Assembly: GCF_031456275.1 (NCBI RefSeq)
Contig: NZ_JAVDUI010000001.1
Span: 2,128,965-2,192,964, forward strand
DNA: 64,000 nt
Source of the DNA: Falsarthrobacter nasiphocae
Lineage (GTDB): Bacteria; Actinomycetota; Actinomycetes; Actinomycetales; Micrococcaceae
Direction of reading: 5' to 3'
Positions 19,250 to 28,729 of the stretch are shown piece after piece (position 1 is the stretch's first letter; the number at the start of each line of letters is the position of its first letter). The notes beneath the pieces were generated by a model. That model searched no databases. It saw nothing but the letters and a program-made list of their open reading frames with translations, and was not told where the DNA came from. Made by a program: the position numbers and the translations under genes.

Positions 19250-21036
19250 GCCAGCAGCGCACAGCTCCCACCGGCCGCTCCCTCAAGGGGAACGGGCCTG
19301 GGGTCGGACGCCCTCGCCGCGGCACGCGCAGTTCCATGCGTCCGCGGCGCAGCCGCCCCTGGGCAAGCCTGACCGTCCTGCTCCTGCTCACGGCCCTCGC
19401 GTTCGGCGTCATGGGCATGCTGGCGGGCCAGGGCAAGCAGGCGTTCGCGCCGAAGCTCGCCCTCGACCTCGAGGGCGGCACCCAGATGATTCTGTCCCCG
19501 AAGACCACAGGCAACCAGCCTGTCTCGGAGGAGCAGCTCAACCAGGCCGTCGAGATCATCCGCCAGCGCGTGGACGGCGCGGGCGTCTCCGAAGCCGAGA
19601 TCACGACGCAGAACGGCCGCAACGTCGTCGTCAGCATGCCTGACACTCCGAGTGCCAAGACGCGCCAGCTCATCCAGGCGTCAGCGGACATGGAGTTCCG
19701 CCCCGTCCTGGAGATCGGCGCGCCGGCCAAGGCCGCCAAGCCGACGCCCGACTCCGCGATCAAGGCCCCCACAGCCAAGCCCAAGGACGCCTCTGATCCC
19801 AACTGGATCACGAAGGACGTCCGCAAGGCGTTCGAGGCGCTGGACTGCACCAAGCCCCCAACCCCCGGACAGCAGAAGAACGCGCCCGGAGACAAGCCCA
19901 TGGTGGCGTGCCAGTACGAGGGCAGCCAGTCCCTGAAGTACATCCTCGGCCCGGTCGAGGTTCCCGGCACGATGATCCAGACCGCCTCCGCAGGCCAGGT
20001 CCAGGGCTCCGGCGGCGTCCAGACTGGACAGTGGGCTGTGAACATCGAGTTCAACAAAGAGGGCACGGAGATCTTCCGCAAGGTCACCGAGCGCCTGACG
20101 AAGCTCAATACCTCGGACCGAGGCCAGTTCGCCATCGTTCTCGACGGCTCCATCGTCTCCGCCCCGATGTCCCGCGCGGTCATCACGGACGGACGCCCGC
20201 AGATCACGGGCAACTTCACGGAGGACTCCGCGAAGGCCCTGGCCGAGCAGCTGCGCTACGGCGCCCTGCCGATCAGCTTCTCCATCGAGTCCGAGCAGCA
20301 GATCTCGGCCACGCTCGGCCAGGAGCAGCTCAAGATGGGCATCATCGCGGGCCTCATCGGCCTCGCCCTCGTGGCCGTCTACTCGGCCTTCCAGTACCGG
20401 GTGCTCTCTCTGGTGACGCTCGGCTCGCTCATCGTCGCAGGCGTCCTGACCTACGTGGCCATCGCCATCCTCGGCGTCACGGCGAACTACCGCCTGTCCC
20501 TGGCGGGCGTGGCGGGCGTCATCGTGGCCATCGGCCTCACGGCGGACTCGTTCATCGTGTACTTCGAGCGCATCCGCGACGAGCTACGCGAGGGACGCAC
20601 GCTCAGCGCCGCCGTGGAGCTTGGATGGGCCCGCGCCAAGCGGACGATCCTCGCCTCGAAGGCCGTGAACCTCCTGGCCGCCGTGGTCCTCTTCATCGCT
20701 GCGGTCGGCAGCGTTCGGGGATTCGCCTTCACGCTCGGCCTCACGGCGGTCGCCGACCTCATCGTCGTCTTCCTCTTCACGCACCCCGTGCTTGAGCTCC
20801 TCTCGAGGACTCGCTTCTTCGCGGAGGGCCACCCGGCGTCGGGACTCGACCCCCGGGCCTTGGGCGCCGTGCCCCTCTACCGAGGGGCGGGGCGCGTGCG
20901 CACGCCGGAAGACACCGGCCCGCGCTCGCCTCGAGGGACGGAAACGGACGACGACGAAACCGCCGGACTGACCATCGCCGAGCGCCGGGCCGCCGCCCGT
21001 GCGCGGGCGCGCCAGGCTGAGGAGGGAGGCAAGTGA
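19246..21036 (+). CDS. secD: protein translocase subunit SecD
   Basis: RND-type membrane protein of 596 residues that uses the proton gradient to assist Sec export. The first helix is at about 40-60, followed by a large extracytoplasmic P1 domain (residues 65-360) with LDLEGGTQM and an inserted lysine/proline-rich segment at about 160-220. Five more helices follow with the signature GLALVAVYSAFQYR and GVIVAIGLTADSFIVYFERIRDE, where the Asp is conserved in proton transfer. The tail is charged. The GTG at 19246 overlaps the yajC stop. Confidence 0.96.
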   Translation: MSQQRTAPTGRSLKGNGPGVGRPRRGTRSSMRPRRSRPWASLTVLLLLTALAFGVMGMLAGQGKQAFAPKLALDLEGGTQMILSPKTTGNQPVSEEQLNQAVEIIRQRVDGAGVSEAEITTQNGRNVVVSMPDTPSAKTRQLIQASADMEFRPVLEIGAPAKAAKPTPDSAIKAPTAKPKDASDPNWITKDVRKAFEALDCTKPPTPGQQKNAPGDKPMVACQYEGSQSLKYILGPVEVPGTMIQTASAGQVQGSGGVQTGQWAVNIEFNKEGTEIFRKVTERLTKLNTSDRGQFAIVLDGSIVSAPMSRAVITDGRPQITGNFTEDSAKALAEQLRYGALPISFSIESEQQISATLGQEQLKMGIIAGLIGLALVAVYSAFQYRVLSLVTLGSLIVAGVLTYVAIAILGVTANYRLSLAGVAGVIVAIGLTADSFIVYFERIRDELREGRTLSAAVELGWARAKRTILASKAVNLLAAVVLFIAAVGSVRGFAFTLGLTAVADLIVVFLFTHPVLELLSRTRFFAEGHPASGLDPRALGAVPLYRGAGRVRTPEDTGPRSPRGTETDDDETAGLTIAERRAAARARARQAEEGGK

Positions 21037-22130
21037 TGAAGCGTCTCGCTGATTGGGGCAACGCCCTCTATTCGGGAGAGAAGTCCTACGACTTCGTGGG
21101 GAAGAAGAAGCTGTGGTTCGCCATCACCGGCGTCCTCGTTCTCCTCTCCATCCTCGTTCCGGTGATCCGGGGCGGGTTCAACCTCGGCATCGACTTCCGC
21201 GGCGGATCCGAGTTCACGGTCTCCCAGACCAACCACACGGACATCAAACCGGGTGAGAACGCGGTCCATGCCGTGGTCCCGCAGTCGGAGCCGCACGTCA
21301 CGAACATCGCCGCGGGCACCGTCCGCGTCCAGACGGAGCGCCTGACGGACGAGCAGACCCTTGAGGTCAAGCGCCGCCTGACGGAGGCCTACGGCGTCGG
21401 CGAAGACAAGGTGACGAGCACGTTCGTCGGCCCCACGTGGGGCAAGGATGTCTCGCAGCGGGCGCTGGTCGGGTTCGTCATGTTCGTGGTCCTCGTGACG
21501 CTGCTCATGGCGCTGTACTTCCGCACGTGGAAGATGTCCATCGCGGCCATCGCCGGGCTGTTCGTCGTCCTCATCATCACGGGTGGGGTCTATGCGGCCA
21601 CGGGGTTCGAGGTCACCCCGAGCGCGGTGATTGGCTTCTTGACGATCCTCAGCTATTCCCTCTACGACACTGTCGTGGTCTTCGACAAGATCCGGGAGAA
21701 CACGCGCGCAGGCAAGGGCCGGCGCCGGTTTGCCGACTCCGTCAACCTGGCCATCAACCAGACGCTGGTTCGCTCCATCAACACCTCCGTCGTGGCCGTG
21801 CTGCCAGTGGGCGCGATCCTCTTCATCGGCGCGTTCCTTCTGGGGGCCGGCACGCTGAAGGACCTCTCGCTCGCGCTGTTCGTGGGCATCATTGTGGCCA
21901 CGCTGGCCACGATCTACGTCCAGGCGCCCCTCTACGCGGCGCTGCGTGAGAACGAGCGGGGGATCGATGACGGCGTTCCCGCCGACGCCGACCGGGGCGT
22001 GCTGTCCTCGGACGGCGTCGACGACCCGGGGGCGGCCCACGAGAACGCGGCCATGGACGCGGCCGCAGAGAAGGCAGCTGAGCCTGACGAGCGCGGCTCC
22101 ATCGCCGACTCCCGTCCGGAGCGCGGCTAG
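21036..22130 (+). CDS. secF: protein translocase subunit SecF
   Basis: Partner of SecD with 364 residues. It has a first helix at about 30-47, the extracytoplasmic domain with GIDFRGGSEF, then helices with SYSLYDTVVVFDKIREN and INTSVVAVLPVGAILF, the conserved SecF core. The C-terminus is acidic. The ATG at 21036 sits 6 bases behind GGAGGGAGG; an adjacent GTG at 21033 is too close to that site. It overlaps the secD stop by one base. Confidence 0.96.
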   Translation: MKRLADWGNALYSGEKSYDFVGKKKLWFAITGVLVLLSILVPVIRGGFNLGIDFRGGSEFTVSQTNHTDIKPGENAVHAVVPQSEPHVTNIAAGTVRVQTERLTDEQTLEVKRRLTEAYGVGEDKVTSTFVGPTWGKDVSQRALVGFVMFVVLVTLLMALYFRTWKMSIAAIAGLFVVLIITGGVYAATGFEVTPSAVIGFLTILSYSLYDTVVVFDKIRENTRAGKGRRRFADSVNLAINQTLVRSINTSVVAVLPVGAILFIGAFLLGAGTLKDLSLALFVGIIVATLATIYVQAPLYAALRENERGIDDGVPADADRGVLSSDGVDDPGAAHENAAMDAAAEKAAEPDERGSIADSRPERG

Positions 22131-22176
22131 CCCGAGCCGCCCACCGCCCCAATGTGAGCGGAGGACGTACACTGAT

Positions 22177-22213
22177 CTGACCCGCTTCGCGTCGCGTGAC
22201 CGGAGCGGGTCAG
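22177..22213 (+). terminator. hairpin between secF and rel
   Basis: A perfect 10-bp stem (CTGACCCGCT at 22177-22186, AGCGGGTCAG at 22204-22213) with a 17-base loop. It could terminate secDF or lie in the rel leader, since the rel start is only 40 bases further on. Confidence 0.45.
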
Positions 22214-22253
22214 ACGCATCTGGAGGAACGGCCGCTGGGCCAGGCGAGGAGAC

Positions 22254-24518
22254 GTGACGATGGCGAATGGTGTGACCCCGAGCCCCAGGGAGCGGCGGCC
22301 CTCCGTCCTGTCTCCGCTCGCGCGTCTCGCCGGACGCGCGCCCAGCCCCACGCCCATCCTCGACCCGCTCCTGCGGCAGATCAAGGCGACAAGCCCCAAA
22401 GCCGACCTGGAGCCGATCCGTCGTGCCTACGCTGTCGCCGAGCGGCTCCACGAGGGGCAGAAGCGCCGTTCCGGGGACCCGTACATCACCCATCCCGTGG
22501 CCGTCGCCTCGATCCTCGCTCAGATGGGCTTCACCGGCACGACGCTCCAGGCGGCCCTGCTCCACGACACCGTCGAGGACACCGACTATTCGCTCGAGGA
22601 GCTGACCGCCGAGTTCTCCGCCGAGGTCGCGATGCTCGTGGACGGGGTCACGAAGCTCGACAAGGTCACCTATGGGGACGCGACACAGGCCGAGACGGTC
22701 CGGAAGATGGTCATCGCGATGTCGAGCGACATCCGCGTTCTCATCATCAAGCTCGCCGACCGGCTCCACAACGCCCGCACGTGGCGCTATGTGTCCTCGG
22801 AGTCCGCTGCGAAGAAGGCCCGAGAGACGCTCGAGATCTTCGCGCCCCTGGCGCACCGACTCGGCATGAACACCGTCAAGTGGGAGCTCGAGGACCTGTC
22901 CTTCGCCGTCCTGTACCCCAAGCGGTACGAGGAGATCGTCCGACTCGTTGGCCAGCGGACCCCGGAACGGGAGAAGTACCTGGCTCAGGTGAGGGAGGCG
23001 ATCCTCGCCGACCTCCACGAGGCCCGCATCCGCTGCACCGTGACGGGCCGCCCGAAGCACTACTACTCCGTCTATCAGAAGATGATCGTCCGAGGGAAGG
23101 AGTTCGATGAGATCCACGACCTCACGGGCATCCGGATCCTCGTGGACTCGGTGCGGGACTGCTACGCGACCCTGGGGATCATCCACAACGAGTGGTCGCC
23201 GATGCCGGGCCGTTTCAAGGACTACATCGCGAGCCCCAAGTTCAACCTGTACCAGTCCCTGCACACCTCGGTGATCGGGCCGGGCGGACGGCCCGTCGAG
23301 TTCCAGATCCGCACCCACGAGATGCATCGCCGCGCCGAGTACGGCATCGCAGCGCACTGGAAGTACAAGCAGCAGCCCAATGCGACCTCCGCACAGGGCA
23401 CGGAGGACATGCGCTGGCTGAAGTCCCTCATGGACTGGCAGCAGGAGACGCGGGACGCGAGCGAGTTCCTCGAGTCCCTGCGGTACGAGATGAACGCGGC
23501 GGAGGTCTACGTGTTCACGCCGAAGGGCGACATCCAGGCCCTCCCGGCCGGCTCGACGCCCGTCGACTTCGCGTACACGGTCCACACGGACGTGGGCCAC
23601 CGGACCATCGGCGCGCGGGTCAACGGCCGGCTCATGCCCCTCTCGACGGAGCTCAAGAACGGCGACTGGGTCGAGATCGTCACCTCGAAGGCTGCGGACG
23701 CCGGTCCCAGCCGTGACTGGCTCAGCTTCGTCAAGTCCGGCCGTGCCAAGTCGAAGATCCGTCACTGGTTCAGCCGGGAGCGCCGCGAGGAGTCCATTGA
23801 GGCAGGCCGGGACTCGCTGACACGGGCGCTGCGCAAGCGGAACCTGCCCATCCAGAAGTTCCTCACCCAGGACAAGCTTCAGACCATTGCGGAGAGCATG
23901 GGCCTCGGGGACATCAACTCCCTCTTCGCGGCGATCGGGGAGGGCACCAGCTCACCGCAGTCCGTCATTCAGTCCCTTGAGAGCAACTTCGGGGAGACGG
24001 ACCTCGAGGTCCGCGAGCCCATTACGATCACGGCTCCCCGCAAGGGCCGGGCGGTCGACGGCGCTGTCGCGGTCCAGGGCGACGCCGACGTCTGGATCAA
24101 GCTGGCCAAGTGCTGCACCCCGGTCCCGCCAGATCCCATCCTCGGATTTGTGACTCGGGGCAAGGGCGTGTCCATCCATAGGCGAGACTGCACGAACGCC
24201 GAGTCTCTCCTGGCGCAGGAGGACCGCCTCGTGCCCGTGGCATGGACGGAGACGAGCGTGGGCGTCTTCCTCGTGGAGATCCAGGTGGAGGCGCTCGACC
24301 GCAAGAACCTGCTGTCCGACGTCACCCGTGTTCTGAGCGACCACCGCGTCAACATCCTCGCCGCGTCCGTCCAGACGAGCGAGGACCGCATTGCCCGCTC
24401 GCGATTCTCCTTCGAGATGACGGACCCCCGCTACCTCGACCACGTCCTCTCTGCGGTTCGGCGGATCGACGGCGTGTACGACGTCTACCGCATGTCCGGC
24501 AACCGGCGACAGGGCTAG
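22254..24518 (+). CDS. rel: bifunctional (p)ppGpp synthetase/hydrolase Rel
   Basis: Long RSH enzyme of 754 residues controlling the stringent response. The hydrolase HD domain keeps its metal site (His80, His104-Asp105 and Glu108-Asp109 in HDTVED). The synthetase domain keeps RFKDYIASPK and Glu349 in VEFQIRT. These are followed by TGS (about 415-480), a helical region, the zinc-finger/CC domain with Cys620-Cys621 (KCCTPVPPDP), and a C-terminal ACT domain. Both activities therefore look intact. The GTG at 22254 follows GCGAGGAGAC; an ATG two codons later is an alternative start. It is the only RSH gene in the window. Confidence 0.96.
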   Translation: MTMANGVTPSPRERRPSVLSPLARLAGRAPSPTPILDPLLRQIKATSPKADLEPIRRAYAVAERLHEGQKRRSGDPYITHPVAVASILAQMGFTGTTLQAALLHDTVEDTDYSLEELTAEFSAEVAMLVDGVTKLDKVTYGDATQAETVRKMVIAMSSDIRVLIIKLADRLHNARTWRYVSSESAAKKARETLEIFAPLAHRLGMNTVKWELEDLSFAVLYPKRYEEIVRLVGQRTPEREKYLAQVREAILADLHEARIRCTVTGRPKHYYSVYQKMIVRGKEFDEIHDLTGIRILVDSVRDCYATLGIIHNEWSPMPGRFKDYIASPKFNLYQSLHTSVIGPGGRPVEFQIRTHEMHRRAEYGIAAHWKYKQQPNATSAQGTEDMRWLKSLMDWQQETRDASEFLESLRYEMNAAEVYVFTPKGDIQALPAGSTPVDFAYTVHTDVGHRTIGARVNGRLMPLSTELKNGDWVEIVTSKAADAGPSRDWLSFVKSGRAKSKIRHWFSRERREESIEAGRDSLTRALRKRNLPIQKFLTQDKLQTIAESMGLGDINSLFAAIGEGTSSPQSVIQSLESNFGETDLEVREPITITAPRKGRAVDGAVAVQGDADVWIKLAKCCTPVPPDPILGFVTRGKGVSIHRRDCTNAESLLAQEDRLVPVAWTETSVGVFLVEIQVEALDRKNLLSDVTRVLSDHRVNILAASVQTSEDRIARSRFSFEMTDPRYLDHVLSAVRRIDGVYDVYRMSGNRRQG

Positions 24519-24524
24519 GCCCCG

Positions 24525-25151
24525 TCACCGCCCTGATGCCGCCTTCACTCCTCGTGAGCCGGCGCGCGGCCGCCACGCGCCCTGCGCCGCCTTGCGAAGA
24601 CGTCTGCGCGCACGGGAGGTCGGGCCGGTGAGGGCTGGCAGCGATCCCAGTTCCTCGGCAGCCTGGATCTGCGCCGGCAGGCTCGGGTCCCGGAAGGCGT
24701 GGCTGAGGATCGCGGCCGCTTCGTCGTCGTTGCAGTACCGGGCTACATCCACGGCGGTGCGCACGCGGTCTGACACGAAGGTCCCGCTCATGTTGAGGCT
24801 GCGGTCCAGCGGGTTCTTGACCTCGTGGATGATGACCTTGTCCGTGATCCTGTGGGCGCTCGTCGTGCGGCTGGACTGATCGATGAGCAGCTCGAGGCGG
24901 GCAGGGCTTGGCGCCCACCCGTGCACCCACGCAGCTGAGGACCAGCCGATCACCACCCTGCCGATGAGTTGAATCGGTGTCACGAGCCCCGCTGCGCGGG
25001 CGCGGATGTCCGCCGTCTGCCGCAAGGCGCCGGCCGCCCACACGCCGTCGATCAGCGGCCTCACGAGGCCCTCGGCCTCCATGCACTGCCATTCGGCGGG
25101 GGAGTAGGGGGTCGTGACCGTCTGACCCTTGTTCGTGATGAGGTATGTCAT
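24525..25151 (-). CDS. AbiEi-like orphan protein (antitoxin/DUF559-associated N-terminal type)
   Basis: Protein of 208 residues of uncertain function. An N-terminal wing-like part is followed by GWSSAAWVHG (about 70-79) and VSDRVRTAVDVARY (about 126-139), a pattern found in actinobacterial AbiEi-type antitoxin/regulator proteins and in the N-terminal part of DUF559 (Vsr-like) proteins. No nuclease domain follows; the C-terminus is a basic Arg/Ala tail. No AbiEii-type toxin gene is adjacent, so a toxin-antitoxin role is not shown. It converges with rel (6 bases between the stops). The ATG at 25151 has no strong ribosome site. Confidence 0.6.
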   Translation of the reverse strand: MTYLITNKGQTVTTPYSPAEWQCMEAEGLVRPLIDGVWAAGALRQTADIRARAAGLVTPIQLIGRVVIGWSSAAWVHGWAPSPARLELLIDQSSRTTSAHRITDKVIIHEVKNPLDRSLNMSGTFVSDRVRTAVDVARYCNDDEAAAILSHAFRDPSLPAQIQAAEELGSLPALTGPTSRARRRLRKAAQGAWRPRAGSRGVKAASGR

Positions 25152-25186
25152 GAGCCCATTTTCCTCACGGGCGTCATGATGAAGAA

Positions 25187-25227
25187 GACCCCGGGCAGAA
25201 ACGTGGATAACGTTTCTGCCCGGGGTC
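25187..25227 (-). terminator. strong rho-independent terminator after the DUF349 gene
   Basis: A perfect 17-bp stem (25187-25203 with 25211-25227) and loop TGGATAA. On the minus strand it is followed by TTCTTCATCA. It is placed 36 bases after the DUF349 stop. Confidence 0.85.
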
Positions 25228-25263
25228 GTTCGGGCGGGCGGTCAGCCGCCGGCCGTGAGGAGC

Positions 25264-26652
25264 CTAGCGCTGCGCGTTCTTGAAGAGGGCGGCGAGAGCG
25301 CGCTTCTTCTCGAGCTCGTCCTCGGCGGCAGCGATCTTGCGCGCGTCTCCGCTCGCCTTGGCGCGCTCGAGGGCCCGCTCCAGCTTGGCCAGGGACTCGT
25401 CGAGCTGGCTCAGGGCCGAGTTCGCGCGGGCCTGGACCTCGGGGTTGGTGCGGTCCCACTCCTCGCGCTCTGCAGCGCGAATGGCGTCCTCGACTCGGCG
25501 CAGGCCGCCGTCCATGCGGCCCATGTCCTTGCGCGGCACCTTGCCGGCGGACTCCCACTCGTCCCGGATGATGGCGAATTCTCGCTTGGCCGCCGCGAGG
25601 TCCTTGACCGGGAGGAGGGCCTCGGCGCGCTTGAGGAGACCCTCCTTGACGGTGAGGTTGTCGCGGTAGCTCGCGTCGATCTCGTCGTTGGCCGCCTGAC
25701 GGGCGTTGAAGAACACGTCCTGCGCGGCGCGGAAGCGGGCCCAGAGAGCGTCGTCGTCCTTGCGGGAGGCGCGCTTGGCGGACTTCCACTCGGTCATGAG
25801 GTCGCGGTACTTGCCGGCTGTCACGCCCCAGTCCGTGGACGAGGAGAGCTCCTCCGCCTTCTGGATGAGCTTCTCCTTGGCGGCCTTGGCCTCGGCGTGC
25901 TCGGCATCGAGCTGGCTGAAGTGGGAGCGGCGGTTCTTCTCGAAGGCTGCGCGGGCGCCGCGGAAGCGCTTCCACAGCCCCTCCTCGACGGACTTCGACT
26001 GCCGCGGGCCCGCCTTCTGAAGGCGCTGCCACTCCTCGAAGAGCTCCGCCATGCGGGCGGAGGACTGCTTCCACTGGATGCGGCGGGGGTCCTGAGCCGA
26101 GATCTCCTCGGCCTCGGCCACGACGGCCTCGCGGGCCGTCAGGGATTCTGCGGCGCGGGCTGCGGCGCGCTCCTTGGCCTTCGCCTGTGCCTCGGCCGCG
26201 TTCTCGCGGAGCGCCTCGATCCGGGCAGCGAGCGCTTCGAGGTCGCCCACAAAGCGGTGGTCGGCAATGCTGAGCGAGATCTGCTGGAGCGTCTTCGTCA
26301 GGTTGCCGGGGACGTTGCCGCTGGCGATGCGGGCCTCAAGAAGGGCGACCTGGTTGACGACGTCGTCGTACTTCTTGACGAAGTAGGCGAGCGCTTCGTC
26401 CTTGTCGGTGCCGGGGTACTGCCCCACGGCGTACTCGCTCTCGCCGACGACGACGAAGACGTGCCCTTCGTCGTCGACCCGGCCGAAGCGGCGGGCCTCA
26501 TCGAGGTCAGTGGCCACGGCGTCAATCCGCACGGGCGCCTCGGGGGCGGGAACGATGGCCGGGCCCTCTGCGGGCGCGGGCTGTGCCGGCGCCTCGGACT
26601 GGGTTCCGTCCTGAGGTTCCTGCGTCGTCTGGTCGTCGGAATTCTGGTCCAC
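25264..26652 (-). CDS. DUF349 domain protein, coiled-coil
   Basis: Largely helical protein of 462 residues with an acidic Pro/Ala/Gln N-terminus (1-45), then repeated DUF349 units. Typical spacing patterns are QWKQSSARMAELFEEW, WKRFRGARAAFEKNR and WARFRAAQDVFFNAR, and a coiled coil lies at the C-terminus. Function is unknown in detail; DUF349 proteins occur widely in actinobacteria beside aspS or rel. The start is a GTG at 26652, with GAGGAAAG about 12 bases upstream. It is divergent from aspS and ends in a strong terminator. Confidence 0.88.
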   Translation of the reverse strand: MDQNSDDQTTQEPQDGTQSEAPAQPAPAEGPAIVPAPEAPVRIDAVATDLDEARRFGRVDDEGHVFVVVGESEYAVGQYPGTDKDEALAYFVKKYDDVVNQVALLEARIASGNVPGNLTKTLQQISLSIADHRFVGDLEALAARIEALRENAAEAQAKAKERAAARAAESLTAREAVVAEAEEISAQDPRRIQWKQSSARMAELFEEWQRLQKAGPRQSKSVEEGLWKRFRGARAAFEKNRRSHFSQLDAEHAEAKAAKEKLIQKAEELSSSTDWGVTAGKYRDLMTEWKSAKRASRKDDDALWARFRAAQDVFFNARQAANDEIDASYRDNLTVKEGLLKRAEALLPVKDLAAAKREFAIIRDEWESAGKVPRKDMGRMDGGLRRVEDAIRAAEREEWDRTNPEVQARANSALSQLDESLAKLERALERAKASGDARKIAAAEDELEKKRALAALFKNAQR

Positions 26653-26818
26653 CGGGAGAACTCTTTCCTCAATGATGCGTCGAGGCCGCGGCGAGAGGGG
26701 GCCCCGCCGGGCGTGGTCAAAGGGCGTCGCGCTGATGTCAGCGGTTCGCTCCTCGTGCTAGAAGCGTACTCGCGGCGGGGTGGGCCGCACCACTTCAGGC
26801 CACGAGCCAGGTTCAACG

Positions 26819-26824
26819 TAGACT
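26819..26824 (+). promoter_or_regulatory. candidate -10 box for aspS
   Basis: TAGACT lies 45 bases before the GTG chosen for aspS, in the 217-base divergent region shared with the DUF349 gene. A weak TTCAGG at 26794 is 19 bases upstream. Confidence 0.3.
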
Positions 26825-26869
26825 CGTGTGAACGAGAAGAACGCGCTTTACCCCTGGGAGGGATTGACT

Positions 26870-28714
26870 GTGCTGCGTACGCACGACCTCGGCGCCCTGA
26901 CGGCCGCTGACATCGGAGAACGAGTGACACTGGCCGGATGGGTCTCGCGCCGGCGAGACCATGGCGGGGTGGCCTTCGTGGACCTCCGTGACTCCACCGG
27001 GGTCTCCCAGGTGGTCATCCGGGACGAGGCCGATTTCGCGCACTTGCGCAACGAGTTCGTGCTGCAGGTCGAGGGGACGGTCGAGCGACGCCCCGAGGGC
27101 AACGAGAACCCGGCCCTCCCGTCCGGCGAGATCGAGGTTGTCGCCGAGCGCGTCGTCGTGCTCAACAAGGCCGCAGCGCTGCCGTTCCAGGTGGACGAGC
27201 ACGTCGAGGTGGGCGAAGAGGCTCGCCTGAAGCACCGCTACCTCGACCTCCGCCGCCCGAACATGAGCCGGAACATCCGCCTCCGCAGCCAGGTGAACAA
27301 GGCGGCGCGCGAGGTCCTCGAGGCCGAGGACTTCGTCGAGATCGAGACGCCGACGCTCACGCTCTCCACGCCGGGTGGAGCGCGAGACTTCATCGTGCCC
27401 TCCCGCCTGTCTCCGGGCAACTGGTACGGCCTGCCGCAGAGCCCGCAGCTCTTCAAGCAGCTCCTCCAGGTCGGCGGCTTCGAGAAGTACTACCAGATCG
27501 CCCGCTGCTACCGCGACGAGGACTTCCGCGCGGACCGCCAGCCGGAGTTCACGCAGCTCGACATCGAGGCGAGCTTCGTCGAGCAGGAGGACGTCATCGC
27601 CCTCGCTGAGCGCATTCTCGTCAACGTCTGGAAGACCATCGGCGTGGAGATCGAGACGCCCTTCCAGCGCCTCACGTACGCCGAGGCCATGGACAAGTAC
27701 GGCTCTGACAAGCCGGACCTGCGCTTCGGTCTCGAGCTCACCGAGATGACCGGCTACTTCAAGGACACGACCTTCCGCGTGTTCCAGGCGGACTACACGG
27801 GTGCCGTCGTCATGCCTGGCGGGGCGTCGCAGCCGCGCCGCACCCTCGACGGGTGGCAGGAGTTCGCGAAGCAGCGCGGGCACAAGGGCCTCGCCTATGT
27901 CCTCATCCAGGAGGACGGCCAGCTGACGGGCCCCGTCGCCAAGAACCTCTCCGATGCGGAGAAGGACGGCCTCGCCGCCTTCGTCGGCGCCGAGCCCGGT
28001 GACTGTGTCTTCTTCGCCGCAGGCGAGCGCGACGCGGCTCGGGAGCTCCTCGGAGCGGCCCGCGTTGAGATCGCGCGGCGCACCGGACTCATCAAGGAGG
28101 GCGAGTACGCCTTCGCCTGGGTCGTTGACTTCCCGATGTTCGAGTCCGCGGCGGCCGCGACCGCCGCAGGCGACGTCGCCGTCGGACAGGGCGCCTGGAC
28201 CGCCCTCCACCACGCCTTCACCTCGCCGAAGCCCGAGCTGCTGGGCACGTTCCATGAGGATCCGCAGAACGCGCTGGCCCAGGCCTACGACGTGGTCTGC
28301 AACGGCAGCGAGATCGGAGGCGGTTCGATCCGTATCCACGACCGCGAGGTTCAGCAGCGCGTCTTCGAGGTCATGGGGCTGAGCGAGGAGGACCAGCAGC
28401 GCAACTTCGGCTTCCTCCTCGAGGGCTTCAAGTACGGTGCGCCCCCGCACGGTGGAATTGCCTTCGGCTGGGACCGCATCATGTCCATCCTCGTGGGCTC
28501 GGAGTCCATCCGCGACGTCATCGCCTTCCCGAAGGCCGGCGCGTTCGATCCGCTCACCGGCGCTCCCGCAGCCATCACCGCGCAGCAGCGCAAGGAGGCG
28601 GGGATCGACGCGAAGCCGCAGGGTGCCAAGGCCGACGCCAAGCGCGCTGACGGTGCCGAGGGCGACGCCGCCGAGGCCGCGCTCCCGCAGACCGCCGAGG
28701 GCGCCAAGGCATAG
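26870..28714 (+). CDS. aspS: aspartyl-tRNA synthetase
   Basis: Class IIb synthetase of 614 residues that charges tRNA-Asp. In order: an N-terminal OB fold ([21 protein letters not shown]), the catalytic core with FIVPSRL and [10 protein letters not shown], motif 2 ([24 protein letters not shown]), the bacterial GAD insert, and motif 3 ([10 protein letters not shown]). The last 45 residues are an Ala/Lys/Asp-rich tail. I place the start at the GTG at 26870 (LRTHDLGAL) because GGGAGGG precedes it by 8 bases and the family begins there. A GTG at 26828 would add 14 unsupported residues. Whether it also charges tRNA-Asn cannot be told from this window. Confidence 0.95.
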   Translation: MLRTHDLGALTAADIGERVTLAGWVSRRRDHGGVAFVDLRDSTGVSQVVIRDEADFAHLRNEFVLQVEGTVERRPEGNENPALPSGEIEVVAERVVVLNKAAALPFQVDEHVEVGEEARLKHRYLDLRRPNMSRNIRLRSQVNKAAREVLEAEDFVEIETPTLTLSTPGGARDFIVPSRLSPGNWYGLPQSPQLFKQLLQVGGFEKYYQIARCYRDEDFRADRQPEFTQLDIEASFVEQEDVIALAERILVNVWKTIGVEIETPFQRLTYAEAMDKYGSDKPDLRFGLELTEMTGYFKDTTFRVFQADYTGAVVMPGGASQPRRTLDGWQEFAKQRGHKGLAYVLIQEDGQLTGPVAKNLSDAEKDGLAAFVGAEPGDCVFFAAGERDAARELLGAARVEIARRTGLIKEGEYAFAWVVDFPMFESAAAATAAGDVAVGQGAWTALHHAFTSPKPELLGTFHEDPQNALAQAYDVVCNGSEIGGGSIRIHDREVQQRVFEVMGLSEEDQQRNFGFLLEGFKYGAPPHGGIAFGWDRIMSILVGSESIRDVIAFPKAGAFDPLTGAPAAITAQQRKEAGIDAKPQGAKADAKRADGAEGDAAEAALPQTAEGAKA

Positions 28715-28729
28715 CCTGCCGGGAGCCTG

